This document shows, piece after piece, positions 39,401 to 51,400 of a DNA stretch of 64,000 nucleotides. The translations under genes and the position numbers were made by a program. Where the stretch lies: contig JAMPIT010000354.1 of the NCBI GenBank assembly GCA_026261815.1, positions 620,001 to 684,000 on the forward strand, written 5' to 3'. The number at the start of each line of letters is the position of its first letter. The first letter of the stretch is position 1. Origin of the DNA: Monarcha castaneiventris obscurior. Lineage: Eukaryota; Chordata; Aves; Passeriformes; Monarchidae. A model generated the notes under the pieces. It was not told where the DNA came from. It was given only the letters and a program-made list of their open reading frames with translations, and searched no databases.

Positions 39401-42400
39401 TGGACGGGGCTTGGAGCACCCTGGGATAGTGGAAGGTTGCCCAAGGCAGAGGGTTGGAAGTGTTTTTTAAGGTCCCTCCAACCCAAACCATCGTGTGATT
39501 CCATGATCCTGTGATCCTTGTTTGTCTGTCTGTGTCCTGCTGCTCACAAAGTACTTGCCCAGCAGGGAGTTTCCTGCTTTGACACCTCCCCTTGGCCCTA
39601 GGATTGACCATTCCATGTTTCTGGAAGGCTCTGTGGGACCATCAGGCAGCCAGGTCACCATGGCAGCTCAGCATTACTGAGGGACTGCTTTGAGCTGCAA
39701 TGAGCCCTGCAGTGAAAAACAAAACCACCAAGGCAGAAAACCAGTTAATTTTAAAAATATTTGTCCCTCATTCCCTGGGAGAAGTTTGTCCTTCCCTTTG
39801 ACTTTTTCCTCACCTTTGAGGTGCTGCCATGGTGCCATGGAAGGTCCTCACTGGCAGGGGGTTCTCCAGTTATGACAACTTGATTTGAGAACATGCTTTT
39901 CATTAATAGTTCACTGTGTGTGTAGCCGGGGGCATGCCTGGGCTGGATAATTGGATTTGGGAGGCCACTGTTTGTACAGTTGTGACACCTCTTGCTGTGA
40001 AGCCAATTTCTGCAGCGATGCAGCTGATACAACATCGGGGCAATCTGTTCCAGCCTTTGTTCTAGGGATGTCTGACTGGTGGAAAAAGTAACCACAGCGA
40101 GAGACTTCCCTCAACAGCGGCTCTGCTTCCAGCCCAGGGAATCAAAATCAAGACCTTGTTCCGTGTCTCAAATGGTCCAGGGAAAAGCTGACAGAAGTGA
40201 AACTCTACAGTAAAGTCTTGAGCAGCTTACACAGATTTGCTCTGTTCTTGAGATCCTGTGTAACGCCTGAGGGCTGTTTTGCTGTGGCTCTGAGCCCTTT
40301 GTTTCTCATTTCTGTTCTTACTAAATTCAAAAATGAGAAGTTGGCAATAGGGTTTTGCCCAGTGGATCTTGTTTATTTTCTATACATCCCTTACAGGTAC
40401 ATTTTATGCCTCTCAGTCCATGCTTAACTATCTCAAGCAATCCAAATCTTCTTTGCTTTTCTTTAAAAAAAATTCCCTAGTACTCTTTGGATGCTCAGTT
40501 TTTGGATCCTAGTTGGTGATTCTGTCAAATTCAGAGTTTCAGAGCCTGCTCTGCCCTCAGTCAGGGAAATGCCAGCTTTAATCCAGCCTTATATGCTTTG
40601 GGTGAAATCCAGGCCTTGTGCAAGTCAGGTTTAGCCAGGAAGCTTCGAGCCTTGAGCTTCCCAGCAGCTCTGAGGGCCTTTACGTGGCTGAGGCTGCACC
40701 AGCTCTGAGCTAAAACCACCGTGGTAACCAAGTGTGGTAGCAGTGACTGCTGGGCATGGCACATGTGCTGCAGGGGCTGCTGCCTTCCTTCTGTCCAATG
40801 GCCTCGAGGAATAAATAAGGAACGTGTTGTACATTACTTTATCCACACACAGGGCTGAGATCCTCAGTTCCAGCTCCCTGGGTTTGGTTGGTGTGCTCAG
40901 TCCAGCACTGCTGCTTTCTGCTGTGGCTTTTGTGCTTCCTGCTCTCGCCTTTCCCTTCAGTGTCCCCTGTCCTGCCTGCCTTCCCCAGCTCTTGCTTCAG
41001 CCACTGGAATGGTCTCTGTTCCCACACCCTCCCTGGGGGAGCGGCCCCACAGGGGCTGGGGCTGGTACAGAGCTCATTGCCTTCAGTCATCTTGGCTGTG
41101 TTGGGTTGTTCTCAGAATCCCAGAGCACTTTGGGTTGGGAGGGACATTAAAAACCGTCCAGTCCCACCCTGCCATGGGCAGGGACACTTTCCACTAAAGG
41201 GATGTTCAGCCTGGAGAAGTGGAGGTTCCAGGGAGACCTTAGGGCCCTTTCCAGTGCCTGAAGGGGCTCCAGGAGAGCTGGAGAGGGACTGGGGACAAGG
41301 GCTGGAGGGACAGGACCCAGGGAATGGCTTCCCACTGCCAGAGGGCAGGGATGGATAGGATCTTGGGAAGGAATTGTTCCCTGGGAGGGCAGGGAGGCCC
41401 TGGCACAGGGTGCCCAGAGCAGCTGTGGCTGCCCCTGGATCCCTGGAATTGTCCCACGCAAGGTTGGACAGTGCTGGGAGCACCCTGGGATAGTGGGAGG
41501 TGTCCCTGCCCATGGCAGGGATGGAACAAGAGGATCTTTGAGGTCTTTCCCAACCCAAATTACTCTCTAATGCTGTGATTCTGTGTGGGCAGGACTGTGC
41601 AGGGTCTGGGCTCTGTTCTGGTGCGTGAGAGCACAAATGGGCTCCACTGATGGGTTTGATGCTCCATAAAGTTCTGGGTGCTCAAGCAACTGCCCAGACT
41701 CTGCCAGAGCTCCACGGATCGTGTCTGTTGGGAATGGGAGACATTCCCCACAGGGACAGCGAGGCCAAAGGAGAACAAGGAGGGAGAACTTTGACAGAGA
41801 TTGAAGAGAAGTTCTCTGCTTTTGAGGGGTTTGGGACCCAAAATCTGTGTTTCTCTTTAAACTTGGGATGTCTGGAGAGGAGCAACTCCTCACAGCTCTG
41901 CACTGGTTGCTGCGTGAGCTTTTCTCAGCTGCGTGGCAGGACTGTCAGTGAAGCTGTCAGGAGAACCTCTGACATCAGCTTCACAAAGCAACTGCTGTGT
42001 CGAAAACTGCCTTGGGTAATTAATTAATCCTTCTGTAAATAGGGGCTTGATGTGCACCAGCAGTGCTGTGGGATCTTTCTCAGAGTGAAATAAAGTCTGT
42101 GTCAGGACCATGGTGAGCAGGGAGGCTCTTGGCAGGTGCAGGAGGTTCGTTATCCTTCCAGTTAAACTCTGCAAGGAAAAAAAATCCGGTCTGCTGCTTG
42201 GTGGGTTGTGTTGGAGGGCGAGTACAGGTGGGGAGGGATCCCTGGGGAAGGTGCTCGGGAATGCCTGTTCCTCTTGGTTGGTTCCAGGGTGGAGCAGTAC
42301 CTGCCTCCTTCCTCCTCCTGGGACTTCTCCTTAGGAGCTGGTGGCTGTGCACTGTCCCTGTCCCTGTCACTGTCATGTCAGCACTGGAGCAGCCTTCCAG

Positions 42401-45400
42401 CACCACTTCCCAGAGTGTCCCCTGGCAGGCGGTGCCAGGAAAAGCCCAGGACCTGCTGTGTGCTCTGCTTGTGGTGCTCTCCAGGCACAAACACAACTCA
42501 CAGGGACACTGGAGAAGCTGGGCCCATCCCAGAAGTTTGGGGGATAGATATCCTTTGATTTGCATATTTGGTTGTTTCTCCACACATGACCAGAATAGAC
42601 ACTCCTCAGACTATTTTCAGAGCAATCTCCTTTTTTTAATCAGATTTAAAATTGTTTCTCAGTAACTGTTCTCAATTAGCACAGAGTCATGGAATGGGTT
42701 TGGTTGGAAGGGACTTTAAAGCCCATCCAGATCCACCCCCTACTACCTTCCACTATCCCAGGGTGCTCCAAGCCCCGTCCAACCTCACCTGGGACATTGC
42801 CAGGGATGGGGCAGCCACAGCTGCTCTGGGCACACTGTGCCAGGGCCTCCCCACCCTCCCAGGGAACAATTCCTTCCCAATATCCCATCCATCCCTGCCC
42901 TCTGGCAATGGGAAGCCATTCCCTGGGTCCTGTCCCTCCATCCCTTGTCTCCAGTCCCTCTCCAGCTCTCCTGGAGCCCGTTTAGGCACTGGAAAGGGCT
43001 CTGAGCTCTCCCTGGAGTTTCTCTTCTGCAGGTGAACACCCCTGGTTCTCCCAGTCTGGCTCCAGAGCAGCAGGGCTCCAGCCATTTGATCATTTCCATG
43101 GCCTTCTCTGGATTTGCTCCAACAGGTCCATGCCTTTCTCATGTTGGGATCTCAGTCATAGACCCGCCGTTTTTCAGTCATGTTCTGCCTGGATTGATTG
43201 GCACTGGAAGTCCCTTCCCTTGAGATAAAACTATAAATCTGTGTAGTACAGGAAGAGAAAAGCAAAGGATTGTGCTGCTCTCCCTGCTGACTCCGTGTGT
43301 CCCTGGCACAGGTGTGGAGGGGCACCCTGGCCCGGCTGCGCTACCGGCGGACGAAGGCGGCGCTGACCATCGTGCGGCACTACCGGCGCCACAAGGTCCG
43401 GGCCTACCTGCGCGAGGTCGTGCGGCGCTTCCGGGACGTGCGGCTGCTGCCCGACCGCGGCCGCAGCATCCCCTGGCCCGCCCCGCCCAAGGTGCTGCGC
43501 CGCTTCGAGGAGGCCCTGCAGGACATCTACCGCAGGTACGGCCCCGCGGCACAGCCGCCGCTCGCCCCAGGGGACACCTGGCTGATTGGGTGTCGCTGCT
43601 GCCGTGCCCTTGACCAGGCAGATAATTCTGGTCTGAACATTTATTGTTGAATCACAGAATCCCAGGATGGTTTGGATCTTAAAGCCCATCCAGTTCCACC
43701 CTGGGCCGTGGGCAAGGGCGCCTTCCACCAGACCAGGTTGCTCCATTGTGATGGACGTTGTGTTTCCTTCCTTGGCCCCTTCCTGCCCTTTCTGGTTGGT
43801 TTTGAAAGGAAAGAGCAGCTGCTCTTGGATGAGGGGGAAGAGAAAAAGAATCTTCTCGATTTCCTCAAGACTCCTGGTAGTAAGCCAGTGTTTTTCTGTA
43901 GTAAAATGAGTGATGTTCCCCTGGTCACCCATGTTCTGTGTGCAGAACAGGTGTTTGTACCTTCATTAAACCTCCCAGTATCTAAAGGCTGGGGATTTTT
44001 TCTCTGGGAAGCTGTAGGCAAAATAGTTACAATTCCAGTTTGAGAAATGATGACTTCTGAAAGTGGCTGAACGAGAGAAATATTGACTGGAGGGGCTTTC
44101 AGAGATCTCCTGTCCAGCCATCAGCTTGCAGCGCAGTTCCAGCAGCTCTAGATCAAGTCAGCGTTGTTATTTTCCCCAGCTGTCACATTCAGGAGAGACA
44201 TCCATCCACCCACAGCCTGTCTGGGGAGAGAGCCCTGCTTTCAGAATTAGTTCAATTATCAGAACTACAGAATTTTAGTTGCTAAAAAGTCTTTTTATAG
44301 CATTAATCCTGGAGCTCTGGTGCTGCTGCTGCAGGCTGGGGTGTGGTGTGGTGCAATGGATGGGCTGCCCTGTCCTGCCCTGTGGTGCAGTTGGAACTGA
44401 AGGGCCAAATTCAACGGTTAAAGGAGAATGATGCTGTAAATGAGCCCAAAAATGGGCTTGGCAAACACTTCATTCCAAACAGATGCACCAGTGGTTGACT
44501 CATGGGTGTGGGATGGGGATTGTGGCACCCAGACCTGTCAGGGTTGGAGGTGAGCTGTGACTTCAAAACATCAACTGACCTTTGCAGCTTTAGGAATGCT
44601 CAAGAAGGACTCTGAGGGTGTCCTTGTGGTGCTGCTCTGGCAGCAGGAGTCCTTCCTGGGCAAGCTGCAGGCTGTGGGGCTGACCCAGGCCTTGGTCTGG
44701 TGGCAGGTGGAGAGCGGCCGAGCTCATCCGGAGCGTGCCCCCAGAAGCGCTGCCTCAGCTGAGGGCCAAGGTCGCTGCCATGGAGCTGCTGAAGGGCCAC
44801 AGGGCTGACATTGGCCTCCAGAGAGCCTGGCAGGGGAACTACATCGCACTGGTGAGTGCAGGGCACCTGGGCTCAGGGTGCTGGAAGGGGGGAGATTTGG
44901 GAAAACGAGCATTGGTTTCTTGGGAGGGAAAGTACTTGGAAATTTGCTCTGTGAAAGGGTTTATGTGGGTTCAAACCCTTGACTTCTGCTGCACTAGGAG
45001 TGATTTTTGTGAGTCCTGAGCAGCACCAGCAGCATTAAAGCTGGCTCTGCAAACGGGCAAAGCCAGACCTCATGGGGAGACTAAAATGCTGGATAGGATG
45101 GAAAACAGCAGAGACTGAACAGGAACAAAGAAATTCTCTCTGGGCAGGTTTGATTGCCTCCCTCTACTCCATCCTTCCTTGGAGCATTTTGGTGTGTCAA
45201 GGTTTGGTTTCCCAGAGCACAGAGGGGTGGAGGGAGCCGTGTCCCAGCCATGCCACTGCCAGCCCCTCTTCCTCCAGCCCCCCAAGGGGAGTCCTGAGCC
45301 TGTCTCTGCTCTTCCAGAAACCAGACAGCCCCCAGAGCTCAGGCTCCTTCACCCCGGTGGCCAACGAGCTGAAGCGCAAGGACAAGTACATGAACATCCT

Positions 45401-48400
45401 CTTCTCCTGCCACGTCCGCAAGGTAACGGGGCTGGGGTGTCCTGGGTGCCCAGTGGAAGCAGGAGGTGACCCTGGGGATGCTTGGGCAGCGGTTCAGAGT
45501 AGTTCCAAGGAGCTGCATCAGGGATTTTTGGGTGGATACCTCCTGCACCAGGGCTGGGTGGCTGCTGGGGCCTCATTGCAGGGGGTTGGAACTGCATGGT
45601 CTTTAAGGACCCTTCAACCCAAACCTTTCCATGATTTCATGATAAGATCACTTCATTCTGCATAACTGCTTTGGGTCTGACATTTTTCATAGCAGAATTG
45701 GGGTTTTTGTTAATTTGGTTGGAAGGTTTAAGCAACTAATTAAAAAACCAGACTTGCTTAATTGTTGTGGGTAGCTCCTAATGATGCTGGTTTGAAATAT
45801 CTGTCAGGGAAGGATATTTTGAATTCTACAAAGCCAACAAACAAATCCAATTTTAGTGGCAGGCCAGGGCTATGGATGTTGAGGTGTTTTTAAGAAGCTG
45901 TATATTCTTTTTATTTCTAAATACTGCAGTCAGTCCCCACGTGCACAGTTATTCCTTATGATTCTGCAAATGTTACATCTGCACAACTCCTGCAGCACAA
46001 AATCTCACTTCATAATAAAACTTTGCAAGTGGTAGTGAGTTGTATGTTTATTCAACAGCAATCGGTGTTTATAAAAATCGGAGTCTCTAATTGCTTTCCA
46101 AGCAAAAACATTTCAGTGGAGTTTGGTGTTGCTGTGACCACATTCTCTGTGAGGACAGGCTTTACTGCTGGAGTGAGTGGTTTGGGTGAGTGGCGGTGTC
46201 AGGATTAAAGGAGGAGCAGGCAAGTCTGAATCCAAAGTTCCTCTTTACAACCTCGCAGTACTTGGCCTGAACCTCCCTGAGGGACAGAGAAATGCACAAT
46301 TCCCCCTGGCTTTTTTCAAGTTAGGCTGAAAACAAAATAATTCTTCTTCTAACTCATGTAATGAACTGAGTCCAGTTGTAGTTTCTGGCTAAACTGGGAT
46401 AACTGTAAAAAGGACATAATTCAGTTGTGAGAGATGTGCTGATGGGAATTGTGGGTTTGGATGGGAATAGAATGATGGTGAGGGGAATCACTTGGGGTCT
46501 GTGTGAGATGAACACAGCGTGGAAGTTTTATCTTGTTCAGTTTCTTGCAGCTTTCCAGCCTTTAAGTCCTTGTGCTCCTCTTGCTCCTGGTTCAGCTCTC
46601 AAGGACAATCTCCTGTGCAAGCACAGGGCAAAGCAGATTCCTGAAGCATAGATCTACACTTGATCCTGTTCCCTAACTGCAAGGACAGAGCTCCTGCCTT
46701 CAGACAAGTGTCTGAGCAGCATTTGTTGGTTTTGGTGTATGAAGGAATCCTGGAGCATTCCAACAGGCCGTGTTTCCACACTGTGGCTGTGCTGGGAAAA
46801 TCCAGTTTTTGCGGGGTTTGTTGCATTGAGATGCCAGCACTTCAATAGCAGAAGCAGAATGGGGATGGAGTAGGTGTTACCCACCATAAAGTGGATTTCC
46901 CCTGAGCCTGAAAGGCTTTCAGTGCTCTCAGAGGCAAAGCTTTAGCTGACTGTGGGTGCATTAAAAGGGCAGCTCAGCTGAAATTGCAAATATTGCAGGG
47001 TTATACACCTGCAGCCTTGTGGGTTTTAAATTATCTTTTAATTTCTTTTACCTTTTGAAAGGTTAAATTGTTGTTGCTTTCTCCTCTCGGAGAGGTGGGA
47101 CCTGATCCCCTGCTGGCCTGCTCAGTTAGGGATTCCTTGGCATGGCTTTGGAGCCATCAGCAAGGAAGCCCCTGGATCCCTGGCAGTGCCCCAGGCCAGG
47201 CTGGATGGGGCTTGGAGCAGCCTGGGACAGTGGGAGGTGTCCCTGCCATGGCAGGAGTGGCACTGGGTGGGCTTTAAGGTCCCTCCAAACACAAACCACT
47301 CCATAATTCCATGATCTCAGCACTGTTGAGGACAAGACTGCAGCGCTGTGCCATCCTCGGGGATGTGTGTGAGCCTGGGGATCCCAGAGCATCTCCACAT
47401 CACAAATGCATCAATCCCATCCCAACCCACACTGGGATGTCGCCCCTTCCTGAGGGAACCATTTGTCTTCCTGCTTGTACGCACAGGAAATGTCCGGGGG
47501 AGCCTGACATGAACAGAGCAGGGAAGACAAACACTGCTGAAATTTGAAGGTTAACAGGACAAGGATTTGACATGTGAGAATTTAGTATTTCCCTTTCCAA
47601 GCAAGGCACTTCCTCAGGTCATCTGTTCTGGCTGAAACACTGCATCTGCAGACTAAGCACCAGTGAGAGCTGTGGGAGACTGGGAGTGACTCCGTGCTCC
47701 GACTGCAGCACAGGCTGGGAGCAGCCTCAGCCTCCCTTTGCCCTTCACAGGAAACAATTTCCATTCTGAGTTGTTTAAGGTGAAGGTGTTTCTCTGGTCA
47801 GAAATACAAGTTTTGGCATCCTGCCTCTTACCCCAGAGTAAGGGCAGTCCCTGGGTGACCCTCAGTGCTGGGGCAGGGGGAACCTCTCCTCATTGCTGCA
47901 TTCTTCCCTTTGAATTTTTAACAAATAAATCATCAGGTTTCTTCGTTTTAGCCTTGACTTCCTCATGTCCTACCAAATGTTCTTGGCCCAGGGTGGCACT
48001 TGGTGCTGGCACGTGCAGCCTGGCCCCGTGCTCAGGGCAGGTTTGTCACATCTGTGATGTTAAACCAGGTTCCTTGTGGGTTTGCAGATTGTGTTTGCTC
48101 TCTGCTGAAAATTGGTTCACGTGAAGCTTTAACAGAGGCCTGAAGAGTGAATTATAGAAATGGAATTGTAATTATCAGGTGATTTCATTGCTTCCCTTAA
48201 ATAATTCTCCTGAACAAAGCAGCAATTCACAAAAAAAAGGCTGCTCAAGTTCATGCATGGTGTGTTTTCATGATTCAGCTTATTTGAGGATTCTTGAGCA
48301 AAAGCTGTGCTGCTCCTGCTGCTCCATGAGGCAGGAAGGTGTTAGTGGGAAGGTGTTAAAGGGCACTTCGGTGAGCTGGGGTGAATGTTCTGTTTCTGAG

Positions 48401-51400
48401 GCAGCATCAGCCTTCCTTTGTGGCTTCCTTCAGGTACTGAGTCACCAAACCATGTGTGAAGTAGCTGTTGACTGTCAGCAGCAATGTCAGGGTCTGCTCT
48501 TGGAAACGCTCAGGTACCTGCAGTCTAATACACTTCTTTATTTGAACAGGAAACACATCAAGAGCATAAATACTGGGGCTACTTGAATAGACACCGGTTG
48601 AGCCCAGAGGTCACCTTTTAATTTATGAGCGGAGCACACCCTGTGTCCTGTCAGATATTGGTTCATTAAATTCATTGAGACAGAATTTTTGTAGCTGATG
48701 GCTAACATTGATCTGATGAACTCTTCAGGAAGAATCTAGAAGATTCTAGATCAGGAAGAATTTCCTGGAAAGGGTGGTCAGGCATTGCAAGGGGCTGCCC
48801 AGGGAGGTTTGGAGTCCCCATCCCTGGAGGTGTCCAAGGAACACCTGAAGGTGGCACTCAGGGCTCTGGGCTGGGGACAAGGTGGGGATCGGGCACAGGA
48901 TGGACTGGGTGATCTTGGAGGGCTTTTCCACCTGCAGTGATTCTGGGATTCTAAGTCAAAGAAGTAAATTCATCCAGGAAATGCTCTCCAGGTTTTGAGA
49001 GCTGCTGATAGAGTTTTCTTTGCCTGTGTGGGGGCCCGATTTCAGCAGCTTAAGCTGAATAATAACAGGAGGTTCTCTCTGGACCAGTTTTTACAGAAGG
49101 GTTCTGAAGAGGTGTTGAAGCCTCGCTGGGGGGAGGGGAATGGGCTGTGTGGCTGCTTCCCTGCAGTAGGTACAGGTAGAAGCAGGTCATTCCTGCCTAT
49201 GGAAAAATCCATCTTTTCTGGGCATTGTGGTGCTCTTCACTTTTTCAAAGGAAATTTTCAAGATTTTTGCCTTAGGAGAAACCAAATGCATATTTCATGC
49301 AAACCTCTAGATTTTGTTGGATCACCTAGGAAACAACTCTGTATCTTTTTTTTCTTTAGAAAAAAGTTTTTCTTCCCACTTTTTCCTTGTCACTTGTGGC
49401 ACCAAGCTCCCTTGAGAGGAACATCTCCTCTGAAGGCCAGTGCCCTGCGGTGTCCAGAGGCCACTGACAGAGACCTGAAAAACTTCCTTGAAGATTTTTC
49501 AGCTCTAGGCCAGACCTTCATTTCCCCCATGAGCTTGTCAAGAAGCTCAATTAGGACTGATTCGCATTTGGATCACCGAGATATAAATACAGAATGCCCA
49601 GAAGGTGCAGAGAACACAATGCTGGGAAGGGCTGTTCTCCAGGAGGGAATGAGCTGTAGCTGAGAACATAAGGCCTGTCCTTACTCCTACAAGCCCAGTA
49701 CTGGTATTTGCACTGGTGTCTGAGTCCCTTCTGTGCCTGCTCCCCACTGTGACAGTTTTTACTTTAACTCACAGCAGGTATTATTTACATAAATGAACTG
49801 TAGGTACATGAGGCACCTGAGGCCTCTTTTGCTTGGGAAGAGCTGGAAGGACATGAGAATTTGCTCCTCAGGTGAGATGAGCTGCTGGTACATTTCTTTA
49901 GCTGAATTTTAATACTAAAACCAGGGGGGAGTCGAGAAAGAAGTGGAATTTAAAACATGCCTGTAGAACTCCCACAGTGTTCCATTGCCGTGGAATACTC
50001 CTTTGCAGAGTTGGTCACCCACTCCTTTGGGGAGTGGCTGAAGGTGAGTCCAGGTGTGCCAGAGGCCGCCTGGTTCAGGAATAGTGTGGCAGCAGGAGCA
50101 GGGCAGTGCCTGTCCCCTGGCACTGCTGGGGCACCTCCAGTCCTGGGGTCAGTTCTGGGCCTCATGACAAGAACGACGTTGAGGGGCTGGAGCTTGTCCA
50201 GGGAAGGGAACGGAGCTGGGAAGGGGCTGGAGCCCCAGGAGTGGCTGGGGGAGCTGGGAAAGGGGCTCAGCCTGGAGAAAAGGAGGCTCGGGGGGACCTT
50301 GTGGCTCTGCACAACTCCCTGACAGGAGGGGGCAGCCGGGGGGGGTCGGGCTCTGCTCCCAGGGAACAGGGACAGGAGGAGAGGGAACGGCCTCAGGCTG
50401 GGCCAGGGCAGGCTCAGGGTGGAGACTGGGGAAAATTTCTTCACAGAAAGAGTGGTCAGGCATTGGCACAGCTGCCCAAGGCAGGGGTGGAGTCCCCATC
50501 CCTGGAGGGGTTTCAAAGCCATGTGGCACTTGGGGACGTGGTCAGTGGTGGCCTTGGCAGTGCTGGAGAACAGTTGGACTCAGTGATCTCAGAGAGCTTT
50601 TCCAGCCTTTCTGACTCTGTGAAAGCTGAGTGTGCTTCCCATCTCAGCTCCTCAGGCAGCAGCCACGAGACCTTTTGCCCTGGGGTGGCTCTGGTGTCAC
50701 AGCACCAGAAATCTGCTCCCTTTGTCACCAGGGGCTCGGGGCTGGGGGTGGGCAGGGACAGCAGCCAGGCAGGATCATGGCAGTGCACAGGGAGCGTTCA
50801 CTGGGTCAGACTCGTCAAATAAATCACAGTAAATCAATGCCCCCAGCATTGATCTGAGCTCTGAGGGACAGATCCAGCCCCAGGGGCTGGACTTTGTTTC
50901 AACTCCCAGGACCTGGAGCATGGAGAGCCCAGAGCTGCCCCAGATCCTGGTGAGGAGCCGGTGCTGCTCCGCTCCAGCACCCGACATGTGGCACCAAGCA
51001 CTCCTAACCAGGCACTCCTAACCTACTTTCTCAGGGCCATTCAGTGTTCTGTAGCCTTTAGGCTTTTCTCTCCCATTCATCTGCTTCCTAAAATAATCCT
51101 GGTTACTCAGCATCTCTTCCTGTGAGACTTCCCAGGCCCTCAGTCATGTTCTTCACCTTCTCTGAACCACCCCAGTCTCCTTCACGGTCACCACCCTGGT
51201 CCTTCACAGGCTATTCCAGGTGAGCCCATGGCTCCCAAGACGTTATTCCCATGTTATTCCTTGCCTACGCCAGCTTTCTGCTTTTTCTGAGCTGCCTCAT
51301 GTCTTTGTGCCAAGATCTCTCCAGAACTGTCTGAAATCATCCTCGGTTGCTTTTTCTGAGTTGGTGCTGTTAATGTAAAGCTGTCACAGAGCTCCCCAAT

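Larger units (their letters stand above)
29964..43311 (+). other. MYO1D: MYO1D intron L-M, 13.3 kb, the largest in the window
   Basis: Contains CR1 fragments at 30.2, 34.95, 35.6, 37.5, 39.3, 41.1 and 42.7 kb, a GC-rich CpG-dense patch near 33.84-34.06 kb, and repeat-poor motif-rich stretches (33.6-34.4, 36.06-36.58, 39.88-40.14 kb). No exon-like MYO1D homology between the flanking exons. Confidence 0.8.

Noticed and set aside
50106..50822. 238-residue open frame on the plus strand
   Set aside because: Mostly translation of the CR1 fragment at 50110-50622, not in a CR1 ORF2 frame I recognise (no reverse transcriptase motif such as YADD).
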